Source of the DNA: Sphingomonas faeni
GTDB taxonomy: Bacteria > Pseudomonadota > Alphaproteobacteria > Sphingomonadales > Sphingomonadaceae
DNA length: 64,000 nucleotides
Assembly: GCF_030817315.1 (NCBI RefSeq)
Contig: NZ_JAUSZF010000004.1
Span: 360,504-424,503 of the forward strand
Direction of reading: 5' to 3'
Below the pieces are notes generated by a model. It searched no databases. It was not told the origin of the DNA and was given only the letters and a program-made list of their open reading frames with translations. Positions 1-9,100 of this stretch are shown piece by piece. Within the stretch, counting starts at the first letter, position 1, and each line of letters opens with the position of its first letter. Position numbers and translations under genes: made by a program.

Positions 1-1
1 C

Positions 2-772
2 GTAGAGGCGAGCGCACAGGCGATTGCATGGGGTTTCGTCAATTCGTTTCACTACGAAGCGCAGAAGCTGGAACGCGAGGAAGACACGCTTTGCCGCGAC
101 CTTGGCGAGATGACGCGCCGTTATGATCCGTCCGAGATTTACGCGGTCGAAATGGAGGAATTGCAACTGCGCGCGCAGACTAAGACCGAGCAGCGCGCCG
201 CCATCGAATGCATGCGCGACTATGCAGCCGATTGCTACCGTGCACAGTCCGGCCACCCGTGGTCCCCCGCGCGCGGATCGAAGGTTTCGAGCGGAGGCAC
301 CGCAAGCCAGATTGCCGCGCTCGATTTCCTGAAGGCCCGCGCGCAGGACCACCGCGAAAAGCGCAACCCAAAAGGCCCTCTTGTCGTCTTTTCCGGCGGT
401 CAGGACTGGCACGACTTCCAGCAGCTTTGGGACCGCCTCGACCAGATCAAGGCCCGTATCCCGCACATGACGCTTTGCACGACCGCCCAGCGCAAAGGAT
501 GCGACATGATCGCCGCAGCATGGGCGGCAAGCCGTGGCGTTACCGTGGTTGCCTTCACACCGCAGACGGGCCGCTATGGCAACCGCGCCGGGTTCGTTCG
601 CAACGAGCAGCTTGTAAAACTCGCACCCGTTGAAGCCATCGTTTGCCAAGGTTCCGGCCTGCAATCGAACCTGTTGCAGACCTTGAAGGACGCCCGTGTC
701 CCGACCCACGCCTTCCGTATTGACGGACAGGCACCGGCACCGACCGCGACCAAGCGGCAGGCCTTCAGCTAA
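2..772 (+). CDS. DUF2493 (SLOG-fold) plasmid protein, 5' end outside window
   Basis: The frame is open from base 2, so the true start lies left of the window; the internal ATG at 110 is not taken as the start. The C-terminal half reads GPLVVFSGGQDWHDF, then a Rossmann-like stretch and GNRAGFVRNEQLV, the pattern of DUF2493 proteins of the SLOG nucleotide-binding superfamily. Such genes are common on alphaproteobacterial plasmids. The ligand is unknown; nucleotide binding is inferred from the fold. A strong rho-independent terminator follows 60 bases after the stop, so this probably ends a transcript that begins upstream of the window. Confidence 0.75.
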   Translation, partial: VEASAQAIAWGFVNSFHYEAQKLEREEDTLCRDLGEMTRRYDPSEIYAVEMEELQLRAQTKTEQRAAIECMRDYAADCYRAQSGHPWSPARGSKVSSGGTASQIAALDFLKARAQDHREKRNPKGPLVVFSGGQDWHDFQQLWDRLDQIKARIPHMTLCTTAQRKGCDMIAAAWAASRGVTVVAFTPQTGRYGNRAGFVRNEQLVKLAPVEAIVCQGSGLQSNLLQTLKDARVPTHAFRIDGQAPAPTATKRQAFS

Positions 773-834
773 ACCCGGCGCGGCGCCGCTTTAAACGCGC
801 CGCCCCCTCCCCTTTCCTTGGCAGGAAAACACTA

Positions 835-872
835 GGCCAGCGACGGGCGAAATCCCGGCGCTGGCCCTTTTT
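835..872 (+). terminator. Rho-independent terminator
   Basis: GGCCAGCGACGGG pairs with CCCGGCGCTGGCC around a short loop and is followed by a run of T. It ends the DUF2493 transcript. Confidence 0.8.
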
Positions 873-884
873 GTCAGCGTTGCT

Positions 885-987
885 GTGGGGGGAACCCTAC
901 GGTTCCCCCCACGCCAGGCGACCGGCTGCGCGACATCCATGGCACGGCCCCGTCGGGCCGCACCTGGACGCCGCACAGCCGGTCGCC
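885..987. repeat. Nested strong inverted repeats
   Basis: A perfect 12-bp stem (885-896 with 901-912, 4-base loop) has no T tract. A second 12-bp inverted repeat (917-928 with 976-987, GGCGACCGGCTG) encloses a smaller GGCCC/GGGCC hairpin. The rest of 780-1339 shows no convincing gene. It is GC-rich and also carries one copy of a dispersed repeat (1066-1171) partly repeated at 1807-1877. Possible roles include a transfer or single-strand initiation site; none is demonstrated. Confidence 0.6.
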
Positions 988-1065
988 TTCCCCCCTCCGG
1001 TAATGCGCTGCCGCAGCTTGAGAAGCTCGCGAACGAGCTGCCCGATAGTTCGGTTTGAGGCTGGT

Positions 1066-1171
1066 GCGGCACCCGGCTCGCTCGCATCGGTCAGGCCCTT
1101 CGGCCTGCCCTTCGCTACGCATCGGCCGGGGACGCGCTAGTGCGGGCATCGAGCCCGCCCTAGCGCTGCTG
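1066..1171 (+). repeat. Dispersed GC-rich repeat, copy 1
   Basis: The segment starts GCGGCACCCGGCTCGCTCGC and ends with TGCGGGCATCGAGCCCGCCC plus GCGCTGCTG. It recurs at 1807-1877 without about 30 central bases. Both copies lie in non-coding gaps beside small plasmid genes. Confidence 0.6.
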
Positions 1172-1339
1172 CCGCGGGGAAAAATCTATCTCAAGTCGTC
1201 CTATTATCGCGGGCGGCGCGACGAGCCTCAAGGGACGGCAGGGTCCCACCATTTTTCTGCGAAAAATCGTTGCCCCTACCGCCGCTAAAGCGGTCGCAAG
1301 AGCGATCCCTTGACCCTCGCCGCGCCGCCCTAATCCGGA

Positions 1340-1708
1340 ATGCGTCTTAAAGAAGAAGGAGGACGAAATGCAAGTCGCGTTGTTCAGAGCACTAAATCGG
1401 CTAATATCGACGATGAGGCAGCTGCAAAGGCGGTCGTCGTCGTCGAGGAGCAGATCGACATGGCCGTAAGTCGTGCAGTTCAGCCGATGGGACTGAAAAT
1501 CGCCGCGCTGGAAGGCAAGATCGGGGCTCTCGAAGGCAAGATAACCTCCATGCAGACCGGGATCGAGGCGCGGTTAGACGCCGGACTGAAGGGCATGCAG
1601 ACGTCGATCGACGGTCTCAAATGGTACGTCATCATCACGGGGTCGGTAATGACGTTCGCGATCGCACTCGGAGGCGGTCTGACCGCTTGGGCGCAGTTCA
1701 TCAAATAG
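1340..1708 (+). CDS. Small coiled-coil protein with C-terminal membrane anchor
   Basis: The 122-residue product is not recognised. Its middle has heptad-like repeats (KIAALEGKIGALEGKI), suggesting a coiled coil. The C-terminus (roughly residues 94-118, beginning WYVIITGSVMTFAIALGGGL) is one probable membrane segment. The start is uncertain. The ATG at 1340 lacks a good ribosome-binding site, while the strong GAAGGAGG before 1368 serves an ATG in another frame that ends after 33 codons. An internal ATG at 1460 would leave the coiled coil and anchor intact. The layout resembles small phage or plasmid membrane-anchored coiled-coil proteins; no function is claimed. Confidence 0.55.
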   Translation: MRLKEEGGRNASRVVQSTKSANIDDEAAAKAVVVVEEQIDMAVSRAVQPMGLKIAALEGKIGALEGKITSMQTGIEARLDAGLKGMQTSIDGLKWYVIITGSVMTFAIALGGGLTAWAQFIK

Positions 1709-1806
1709 CGTCCGGGAGGGGCTCCGGCCCCTTCCTTCATTCTCCAAATGATAAGGGCCATCTGGGCAATCGGGTGGCCCTTTTCCGTTGCTGATTTCGA
1801 CGGGCG

Positions 1807-1877
1807 CGCGGCACCGGCTCGCTCGCTTCGGCCGGCGACGCGGCGGTGCGGGCATCGAGCCCGCCCCGGCGCTGCTG
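1807..1877 (+). repeat. Dispersed GC-rich repeat, copy 2
   Basis: It matches the outer parts of 1066-1171, including GTGCGGGCATCGAGCCCGCC. The central block present in copy 1 is absent. Confidence 0.6.
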
Positions 1878-2061
1878 ACGTGGTTTTACAACATCCAACC
1901 GTCTTACCCTGCACGCCTCGCTCGCCTGCGCGCAGCGGCCCTTCGGCCGTGCGCCGCCTACGCATCGCGGCCCTCGACCGTGGTGCTCGATCAGGGACGT
2001 CCCGAAACCTCTCCGGAGAGGAGGGAGGGACGGATTTGCGGTTTCAACGAAGGAGGTCACC

Positions 2062-2643
2062 ATGACCATTACGTTCCGCGTAGAAGACGGCCGCGCCATC
2101 CTCGCGCCAATGGCGGCAATCATCACTCCCGACCAGCTCGCATCGCTCCGCGATCTGCTTGCCGAACAATCGCTTCGGTTGGGTTTTGCCATGTTGCTCC
2201 CAGGCTACGGCCTCACCGGCGATCCTTGGTTCGGGTTCGACGCCCGCGTCTGCCATCTGTCGCTCGCGGTCGTCTCGAAATGCTTCGATCACGACCCTTC
2301 CGTTATCGCGATTCTGGACGAGGCTCAGTTCCTCGGTCGACGCGTCCGGGTGGCCCAGACTGACCCCACTGGCGACATCACGATGCGCTTGTCTCTCAAC
2401 CCGGGTGCAGCCCCGGAAATAGCCCTCGCAGACCCAAAAGCTCTGGCGCTTCTAGATGGCCTTGGGATCGACCGGATGACCGCCGGCATGGTGCCGATGA
2501 CGGAGCTTCGCCGGAGGCTGACGGATCCCCGCATCAGGCATCGGCTCGATTCCGATCCGGACATGGCCGAGAGCATTGAAACGCTGGCGACGATGGCGGC
2601 ACTTAAACCGATCGAAGGGGAGTACCTGCTGGCGTGGATCTGA
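2062..2643 (+). CDS. Hypothetical 193-aa plasmid protein
   Basis: The start is well supported: AAGGAGG lies seven bases before the ATG, and a rho-independent terminator follows the stop. The soluble product has no signal peptide or membrane segment and I do not recognise its family. It opens MTITFRVEDGRAILAPMAAI, and its C-terminal third has charged helices (TELRRRLTDPRIRHRLDSD). As a single-gene transcript with its own terminator between backbone modules, it behaves like a stable plasmid gene of unknown role. Confidence 0.7.
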   Translation: MTITFRVEDGRAILAPMAAIITPDQLASLRDLLAEQSLRLGFAMLLPGYGLTGDPWFGFDARVCHLSLAVVSKCFDHDPSVIAILDEAQFLGRRVRVAQTDPTGDITMRLSLNPGAAPEIALADPKALALLDGLGIDRMTAGMVPMTELRRRLTDPRIRHRLDSDPDMAESIETLATMAALKPIEGEYLLAWI

Positions 2644-2674
2644 TCGGTCCGGATCTATCTAAACCGACCACAAG

Positions 2675-2710
2675 GGACGCCCAGCCTACCGGCTGGTGCG
2701 TCCTTTTTTT
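2675..2710 (+). terminator. Rho-independent terminator of the 2062 gene
   Basis: GGACGC-CCAGCC pairs with GGCTGG-T-GCGTCC across a TACC loop and runs into seven or more T. Confidence 0.85.
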
Positions 2711-2749
2711 GCCTGATGCTACTAAGCCGGCTGCGCCTCTTACCTGTCG

Positions 2750-2791
2750 AAAAAGAATGGCCGCACGAGGTAGCAACCCCGTGCGGCCATT
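2750..2791 (-). terminator. Minus-strand terminator of the 2817 gene
   Basis: AATGGCCGCACG (2756-2767) pairs with CGTGCGGCCATT (2780-2791). Read on the minus strand it runs into CTTTTTC, so it ends the small minus-strand gene. Confidence 0.75.
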
Positions 2792-2816
2792 AGCATGGGC
2801 CCGGCCTCGAACCGTC

Positions 2817-3041
2817 TCAGGCTTTCGCCGTGAGCCGCTTCTCGACCTCGTCCACGCCCAGCGTCTTCACCGCCTCCATCAACCGCTCCAATCGATCCAG
2901 TGGGAGCTTGAGCAACCCTACCTTCTCGACCCTGTCGATCGCCGTATCCCGCAGCTTCCTCAGATGGGCCTTTCGGCGATCTGCCAGCTTGCGTTCCTCG
3001 GCCTCGATAGCGGCCATTTCAGCGTCCAGTGACTTCGCCAT
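2817..3041 (-). CDS. Small helical protein, TraC/TraD or DUF6437-like
   Basis: The 74-residue product is almost all charged helix, with an N-terminal coiled coil (AEMAAIEAEERKLADRRKAH) and a C-terminal helical pair. The architecture resembles small conjugation-associated proteins (Agrobacterium TraC/TraD, DUF6437) that lie next to relaxase genes, and its position upstream of the MobF operon fits. The family match rests on overall pattern, not a diagnostic motif. It is transcribed away from the relaxase operon and has its own terminator. Confidence 0.55.
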   Translation of the reverse strand: MAKSLDAEMAAIEAEERKLADRRKAHLRKLRDTAIDRVEKVGLLKLPLDRLERLMEAVKTLGVDEVEKRLTAKA

Positions 3042-3149
3042 ATTCTTGCCTTTTGGTCAGGCTGATCGGGCTCTGAACGCACCCGGTATAGTCTTCGATC
3101 GATCACGAGAAAAGACCACAGTCACCGCATCCGCACCCAAGGAAACGCC

Positions 3150-3317
3150 ATGACGATCATCGAAGAACAGCCCAACGAGACCCGCGCGAAGCGCAGTTTC
3201 GAACCACGTTTCCGCCAGAATGGCGGAGCTTATTCCCGTGGATCACCGGGGCACCTTCGCATCGAACCGGACGCACGAAGGGATCAGAGCAACAATGATG
3301 GATCGGGACTTCAGTAG
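3150..3317 (+). CDS. 55-aa hypothetical protein
   Basis: The small reading frame starts at ATG 3150 behind AAGGAAA. The product is hydrophilic and basic and opens MTIIEEQPNETRAKRSFEP. It lies between the divergent TraC-like gene and the candidate transfer origin. No family is recognised; the start signal is the main support. Confidence 0.4.
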   Translation: MTIIEEQPNETRAKRSFEPRFRQNGGAYSRGSPGHLRIEPDARRDQSNNDGSGLQ

Positions 3318-3580
3318 AGCACACCCTTGCAAGCTGCGCTTGCTTTTCCCGTTAGATATCAGGTCTTTAGAGAGACCATGATAGTGTATACAACGTCTTA
3401 CAGTTTGTCTTACAACGTAATACGCATCAAAAAGCGCAGATTTCCGCCCTTTCCCGCGTAAGACACCGTAATACGGCTTATGCCAAAACCACGATATCGA
3501 GCTTGTTGTAGCCGCGTTGCACAGCTATAAGGAACGTCCTCCTAAGGACCCATCAGCCTCTTTGCTAGGAGGCTGGTTAC
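3318..3580. other. Candidate oriT/leader region of the MobF operon
   Basis: This gap directly precedes an RHH-TraD-relaxase operon, the position of oriT in trwABC-type systems. It contains two TCTTAC direct repeats, an inverted GTAAGA, two CGTAATACG repeats (about 3414-3477) and a small GTCCT/AGGAC inverted repeat (3536-3549). Direct and inverted repeats of this kind usually bind the RHH accessory protein and relaxase. The nic site cannot be fixed by eye. Confidence 0.5.
3554..3575 (+). promoter_or_regulatory. Hairpin masking the ribosome-binding site of the RHH gene
   Basis: CAGCCTC (3554-3560) is perfectly complementary to GAGGCTG (3569-3575) across an 8-base loop. The right arm covers most of the GGAGG that serves the TTG start at 3581. 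Folded mRNA would therefore hide the Shine-Dalgarno sequence, suggesting translational control of the operon's first gene. Confidence 0.55.
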
Positions 3581-3868
3581 TTGAGTACCTCACGCCCTTA
3601 TACCCTTCGGGTAGCCGGTGATCTGCGTGCCCGTATAGAGGCAGAAGCAGCCAAACTGGAGTGCTCGCCGTCGGACCTGGTTCGTCGGGCGATCGAACAA
3701 CATCTCGACGGTCGGAAGCTGCTTGAAGGCAGCGAGCGACGCCACCTGCGCGTGACCGAGTATATGCAGGTCGCGCTCGACGCGATCATCCGGGAAAACC
3801 ACCCGGAATTGCGTGAGACGCTCATCCTCGAAGCCGACCGTCGCATGAAGCTTCATCATGGCGCGTGA
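3581..3868 (+). CDS. Ribbon-helix-helix relaxosome accessory protein (TrwA-like)
   Basis: The 95-residue protein starts at TTG 3581, nine bases downstream of GGAGG. Its N-terminal half (YTLRVAGDLRARIEAEAAKLE, then SPSDLVRRAIEQHL) is a classic CopG/Arc-type strand-helix-helix DNA-binding unit. It overlaps the TraD-like gene by 11 bases and heads the transfer operon, as trwA does in R388-like plasmids. It probably binds the repeats upstream at oriT and represses its own promoter, as known for TrwA; that role is inferred from position. Confidence 0.75.
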   Translation: MSTSRPYTLRVAGDLRARIEAEAAKLECSPSDLVRRAIEQHLDGRKLLEGSERRHLRVTEYMQVALDAIIRENHPELRETLILEADRRMKLHHGA

Positions 3869-6191
3869 TGACCCCAAAGCACCCCGCGAGGACATCCGGA
3901 GCGACCGGCGTCCGATCCCGCAGAAGCACCATAGCGCGCGCGGTGAAGCGCCGCGTAATTCGGGCAACTTCACCCGAGGCAGCCAGCTTCTCAATACCCA
4001 GGTCCTTATGTGGCTACAGGGTGCCAAAATGCCGGTCTACATGTGGCTTGGCATCTTCGTCATCGCCTACTCCACGATCCTCTCGCTCACCCTCGACGAG
4101 AACAACATCCAGCTCATCTCGATGCGCATCCTGTCGGGGCTGTGGGACTGGATCTCGTTCGACGAAATGAAGCGCATCAACCTGCGTCTGCCCGACAACA
4201 GCGTGCGCCACACCTACATGGGCTACGTGCCTTACGTGCCAGAGGTCATCCTTGCATGGCACAAGGCCGTGAAGGGGTTCATGGGCTCGGTCGCGATTGC
4301 TTCGTGCATCACCGTCCCGCTGTCGATCTGGTACGTCGATTTCTCAGCCCGTCGCGGCAAGGCGATGATCCAGGAACGCCATGAGCGCGGCGCCATGCTG
4401 GTCGAGCGCGATCTGCTCTATTCCGAGATCGCCCAACACAACAAAAGCGAGTTCGTGAAAGAAGCCGCGAAACTGTTCCCGGACAAGACGCCGGAACAGG
4501 TCCTGAAGCTGAAATTCAAGGCCCGCAAGATGGGCGGCATCCACCACCCCTACACCGTTGCCGGCATACCATTTCCCTTCCGTCTTGAGCAGTCACATTT
4601 CATGACGCTTGGCACCACCGGGTCCGGTAAAACGACCGTGTTCCGCAAGCTCCTTAAGGAGATGCGCGAACGCGAAGATACCGCCGTCGTGTTCGACCTG
4701 ACCGGGGCCTATGTCGAGGCGTTTTACGACCCGACACGTGACACCATTCTCAACCCGGCCGACGCACGCTGCCCGGCCTGGACGATCTTCAACGACTGCC
4801 GAACCTATAGCGAGTTTACCGCTGCCGCTGGAGCCCTGATCCCCTCCGATGGCGGAGCGGCCGATCCGTTCTGGGCACTCGCTGCGCGCACCCTTTTCAT
4901 CGAGATGTGCATGAAGCTCATCGAGAAGGGACTGACGTCCAACCAGGCGCTCGCCGAGAACCTGATGACCGCTGACCTCAAGCTGGTTCACAAGCATCTC
5001 GCCAACACCATCGCCGACCCCATCACGGCGCCTGAGGCCGCCAAGATGGCTGAGTCGATCCGGGCAGTGTTCAACACCAACGCGCAGGTCCTGCGCTTCC
5101 TGCCCGACGAAGGTCCGCAATACTCGATCAAGGACTGGATGACGGCCGAGAAAAAGTCCGGCTCAATTCTCTTCATCACCTCCAACTACACCGACCTCGA
5201 GATGAACCGGGCGCTGCTCACGCTCTGGTCGAACCTCGCCATTCACGCGCTGATGACGATGAAGAAAACCCGCAATCTGCGCACCTGGTTCGTGTTCGAC
5301 GAATTGGGCGCACTCCACCGACTGCCGGCGATCGAAGACGGCCTCCAGACCGCCCGCAACTTCGGCGGTGCAATGGTTCTCGGGCTGCACTCGTTCGACA
5401 AGCTCATCCAAGTTTACGGCGAGGAGAATGCCCGCAACTTGTCGTCACTCGCACGCACCAAACTGATCCTCGCCGCGGCCGACCTCGACACCGCTGAACA
5501 GGGTGCCCGCTACATTGGCAACCGCGAGATCCGGCAGATGGATGAGGGGTACAGCTATGGGTACAACAACACCCGCGACGCCTCGACCCTGACCCCCCGC
5601 AAACAGATCGAACCGCTGGTCATCCCCGACGACATCATGAACCTTCCGAGCCTGCACGGCTTCGTGAAGTTTCCCGATGGCTTCCCTGCTGCCCGCATCC
5701 GCCTGGAATGGGAACATTACCCGACCGTTGCCGAGGGCTTTATTGAGCGGAAACCGGCAAAGCCGGACGAGCATGGGAAGGTTGTTCGCGGAGGTGGTGG
5801 CAAGCCGCAGGGTGGTGACGATGACGTTGGACGGGGAGATGTGCCCGGTCTGACAGAAGAAGAGGTTGAGCCGGCAAACGTGGCCAACACCTTCGCCACC
5901 AACATTCTGTCACAGCCGACCGAGAACGAGGTCGACAATTCGCGCGACGCGACAACCGTCGAAGCCACCGCCAGAACCGAACCGCAGGTGCCACTTCAGG
6001 ACATGCGTGAGCGCTCCCGCGATGACGATAGAAAGGACCGCGAACGGTCACTGGAGGGTACGTCCGTCCAGGCGCGCAGCGAGGACCAGCAGCGGCAGAA
6101 AGACGATCCTACGCCGACCGGAGAACGGCCGGAGGATCTGTCGATCAGGGAGGCGCGCGATGCCTTCCCGGATGACGGATACGGGATGTAA
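3858..6191 (+). CDS. traD: Type IV coupling protein, TraD/TrwB family
   Basis: This 777-residue inner-membrane ATPase couples the relaxosome to the type IV secretion channel. Two N-terminal membrane segments (about residues 55-75 and 140-160) precede the motor domain. The Walker A motif is GTTGSGKTT at residues 252-260 with K258, and Walker B is WFVFDELG with D481-E482. The C-terminal 150 residues are polar and low in complexity, typical of the region that contacts relaxase. The ATG overlaps the RHH gene by 11 bases, and only two bases separate its stop from the relaxase start, so the three genes are co-translated. No type IV secretion genes are visible in this window. Confidence 0.93.
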   Translation: MARDDPKAPREDIRSDRRPIPQKHHSARGEAPRNSGNFTRGSQLLNTQVLMWLQGAKMPVYMWLGIFVIAYSTILSLTLDENNIQLISMRILSGLWDWISFDEMKRINLRLPDNSVRHTYMGYVPYVPEVILAWHKAVKGFMGSVAIASCITVPLSIWYVDFSARRGKAMIQERHERGAMLVERDLLYSEIAQHNKSEFVKEAAKLFPDKTPEQVLKLKFKARKMGGIHHPYTVAGIPFPFRLEQSHFMTLGTTGSGKTTVFRKLLKEMREREDTAVVFDLTGAYVEAFYDPTRDTILNPADARCPAWTIFNDCRTYSEFTAAAGALIPSDGGAADPFWALAARTLFIEMCMKLIEKGLTSNQALAENLMTADLKLVHKHLANTIADPITAPEAAKMAESIRAVFNTNAQVLRFLPDEGPQYSIKDWMTAEKKSGSILFITSNYTDLEMNRALLTLWSNLAIHALMTMKKTRNLRTWFVFDELGALHRLPAIEDGLQTARNFGGAMVLGLHSFDKLIQVYGEENARNLSSLARTKLILAAADLDTAEQGARYIGNREIRQMDEGYSYGYNNTRDASTLTPRKQIEPLVIPDDIMNLPSLHGFVKFPDGFPAARIRLEWEHYPTVAEGFIERKPAKPDEHGKVVRGGGGKPQGGDDDVGRGDVPGLTEEEVEPANVANTFATNILSQPTENEVDNSRDATTVEATARTEPQVPLQDMRERSRDDDRKDRERSLEGTSVQARSEDQQRQKDDPTPTGERPEDLSIREARDAFPDDGYGM

Positions 6192-6193
6192 CA

Positions 6194-9100
6194 ATGCACT
6201 CGATCGCATCCGTCAAATCGGCATCCGGTGCCGCAAAATATTTCACCAAGGACGACTTCGTCAGCGGCGAATATTACACCGACGAGAAGGCCGGTGACGT
6301 CAGCATGTGGGGTGGCGAAGGTGCTGCCGCAGCTGGCCTTACCGGCACCGTTTCGCAGGAGGCATTTGCAAAGGCGCTGAACGGAGAGCTGCCATCTGGT
6401 GAAAAGGTCGAGGTCCGGGACGGACGGCGTCCTGGTTTCGATCTCACTTTCTCCGCGCCAAAATCGGTGTCGGTCATGGCCTATATCGCCGGCGATAAAC
6501 GTATCCTCGGGCCTAACGGCGTGCAAACCAAAGCGGTCCAGCAGACCATGGCGTGGGTGGAGAAGAACCTCGCTGCCGGTCGGATCACCAAGGACGGAAA
6601 AACCGAAAGGGTAAAGACCGGGAACCTGGTCTATGCACTGTTTCAGCACGACACGAGCCGGGCGCTCGATCCTCAGGCGCATATTCACGCGATCGTCGCC
6701 AACATGACGCAAATGCCCGACGGCAAATGGCAGGCGCTTGATGCGCAGAAGCTATGGGCCAGCAACACGGTGATCGGCTCAATCTACCATAGCTTCCTCC
6801 GTAACGGGTTGGAGAAGCTTGGCTACCAGACCCGGATGGACGGCAAGCATGGCACATTCGAGATAGGCGGGGTGCCAAAAGCGGTGCTGGAGACTTTTAG
6901 CCAGCGCCGCGGACACATCATGGAAAAGGCAGCCGAATTAGGCATCGTCTCCCCCAAGGGTCGTGATGGCGTTACGGTAAACACCCGCGATCGCAAGCTG
7001 AATGTCGAAGACCGCGACGGTCTGGTGCTCGACTGGATGAAGAAGGCCGCAGAGCAAGACTTTGACGGCAAGAAGCTGCTCGAGGGAGCGTTAGAGAACG
7101 TCGCAAAGCTGGAGCAACGAGAGAACGCTGGCTCGATCGGGCGGGGCTACACCGTGATCGCAGACGCAGTAAAAGTCGCGATGGAGACCGTGTCGGGATT
7201 GCTGCGATCACCGGACCCACTGGTCGACCGCGGTTTCGTTCGCCTAGCGCAGTCCACCGGCCAGGCTAACGCGCAGCTTGCTGTCGCCTCCGCGATCCGC
7301 AGTCTTAGTCAACGCGAAGCGGCGTTCGATAAAGACAAGGTCGCCAAGAAGGCCCTCGACTTCGGTCTCAAAGGCGTCACCATCGACCATGTCGAGGCGA
7401 GGGTCAAGCAGCTCACCGAGAAGGGCAAACTCCTATCTGGAGAGATTACCCACCAGGGTCAGAAGGTCGATGCGGTCACAACACCAGAAGCGCTTCGGAC
7501 CGAAGAGAGCATCCTTGCGCGGGTGCAGGCGGGTAAAGACGCAGGTGCCCCGATTGTGGCACCCTCGGAAGCGCCAGACCGGCTGCAGGCCGCCTCCCCT
7601 CACCCCCTGAACGAAGGACAGCTGGCAGCTGCAACGCTGCTCGTCTCGACCTCGGATCGCATCATCGCGGTCCAGGGCGTCGCTGGCGCCGGTAAGTCGA
7701 CCATGCTGCAGGCCGTTGCCCGCGTCGTCGAGTCCGAGGGCAAATCGGTGATGGGCCTCGCATTCCAGAACAAGATGGTCGCGGACATGAAAGAAGGGAT
7801 GGCGCGGCCGGACGCCATCCCCACTCGCGAGATGTCCGTCGATCAGATGCAGGATTCTGGGGTCAAAGCCGAGACGATCGCTCACTTTATCTGGCATAAC
7901 GAAAAGCACGTCACCAACCCGAACACGCCCGAGGCTCAGGCGCGTCGTGACGAGCTGAAGAATACGATCATCGTCGTCGACGAGACGTCGATGGTGTCGA
8001 ACCGTGACATGCTCAAGATGCTGACGATCGCGGAATCGCTCGGCATCGAGAAAGTCGCATTGATCGGCGATCGCCAGCAGCTCCTCCCCATCGATGCCGG
8101 CAAGGCCTTTGCCATGATGCAGGCTGACAAGATCGGCATGGCCAGCATGGATGACAACCTTCGCCAGCAGACTGATCAACTGCGCACGGTCGCGGCGCTG
8201 GCCAACATTGGCAAGGCGGGTCAGGCCATGAAGGTGCTTGGCGGCAAGGTCGTCGAGCATGAGGATCCATCTGCCCACGCCTCCGACCTGTGGCTGGCCC
8301 TGTCGTCGGATGAACGTGCCAACACGGCCATTTTCGCGTCCGGCCGCGAGACCCGTGCAGCGATCAATCAGGCGGTCCAGAAAGGCCTGAAGGACGAGGG
8401 CACGCTCAAAGGTGATGGGCTATCTATTGCGGTCATCCAGAACGTGAACATCGAGCGTGAGGACCTGCGCTACGCCAAGACCTACGAGAAAGGGCAGCGG
8501 CTGGAGATCAAGGGCTCGGTGCCAGAGCTTAAACTCGAACGCGGCGTAGCTGAGGTCCGGCGCACCTTTGCCAACGGCAAGGTCGAGATCGTCAAAAACG
8601 GTAAGTCGATCAAGTTCAGTCCCCAGAAGATCGATCCGATGATCGACAAGGATCGTATGTCGCTCGCGACGATCGAGACGATCCAGATTCACGAAGGCGA
8701 CCGGATTCGGTGGACTGATAACGACAAGGAGCGCGGCATCTACAATGCCTCGCTGGCCACGATCGCCGGCATTGAGAACGGCAAGGTCACCGTCGAACTG
8801 GCGAACAAGGACCAGGTCACGCTCGAGAAGAACGACCCGATGATGCAGCGGATGGACCTCGCCTACGCGCTCAACATGCACATGGCGCAGGGCATCACCG
8901 TCAACAAAGCCATCACGGTGATGCAGAGCTTCGAGCGCAATCTGTCAAACCAGCGCCTGTTCAACGTCGGGGTCACACGCATCCGCCTCGACCTGACCAT
9001 GGTCGTCGACAACCAGCAAAAGCTCGAGATGCAGCTGGATAAGAACCCCGGCGACAAAACCTCATCGCTGGAAAGCCTCGGCCGGCTGGATATTGATGGT

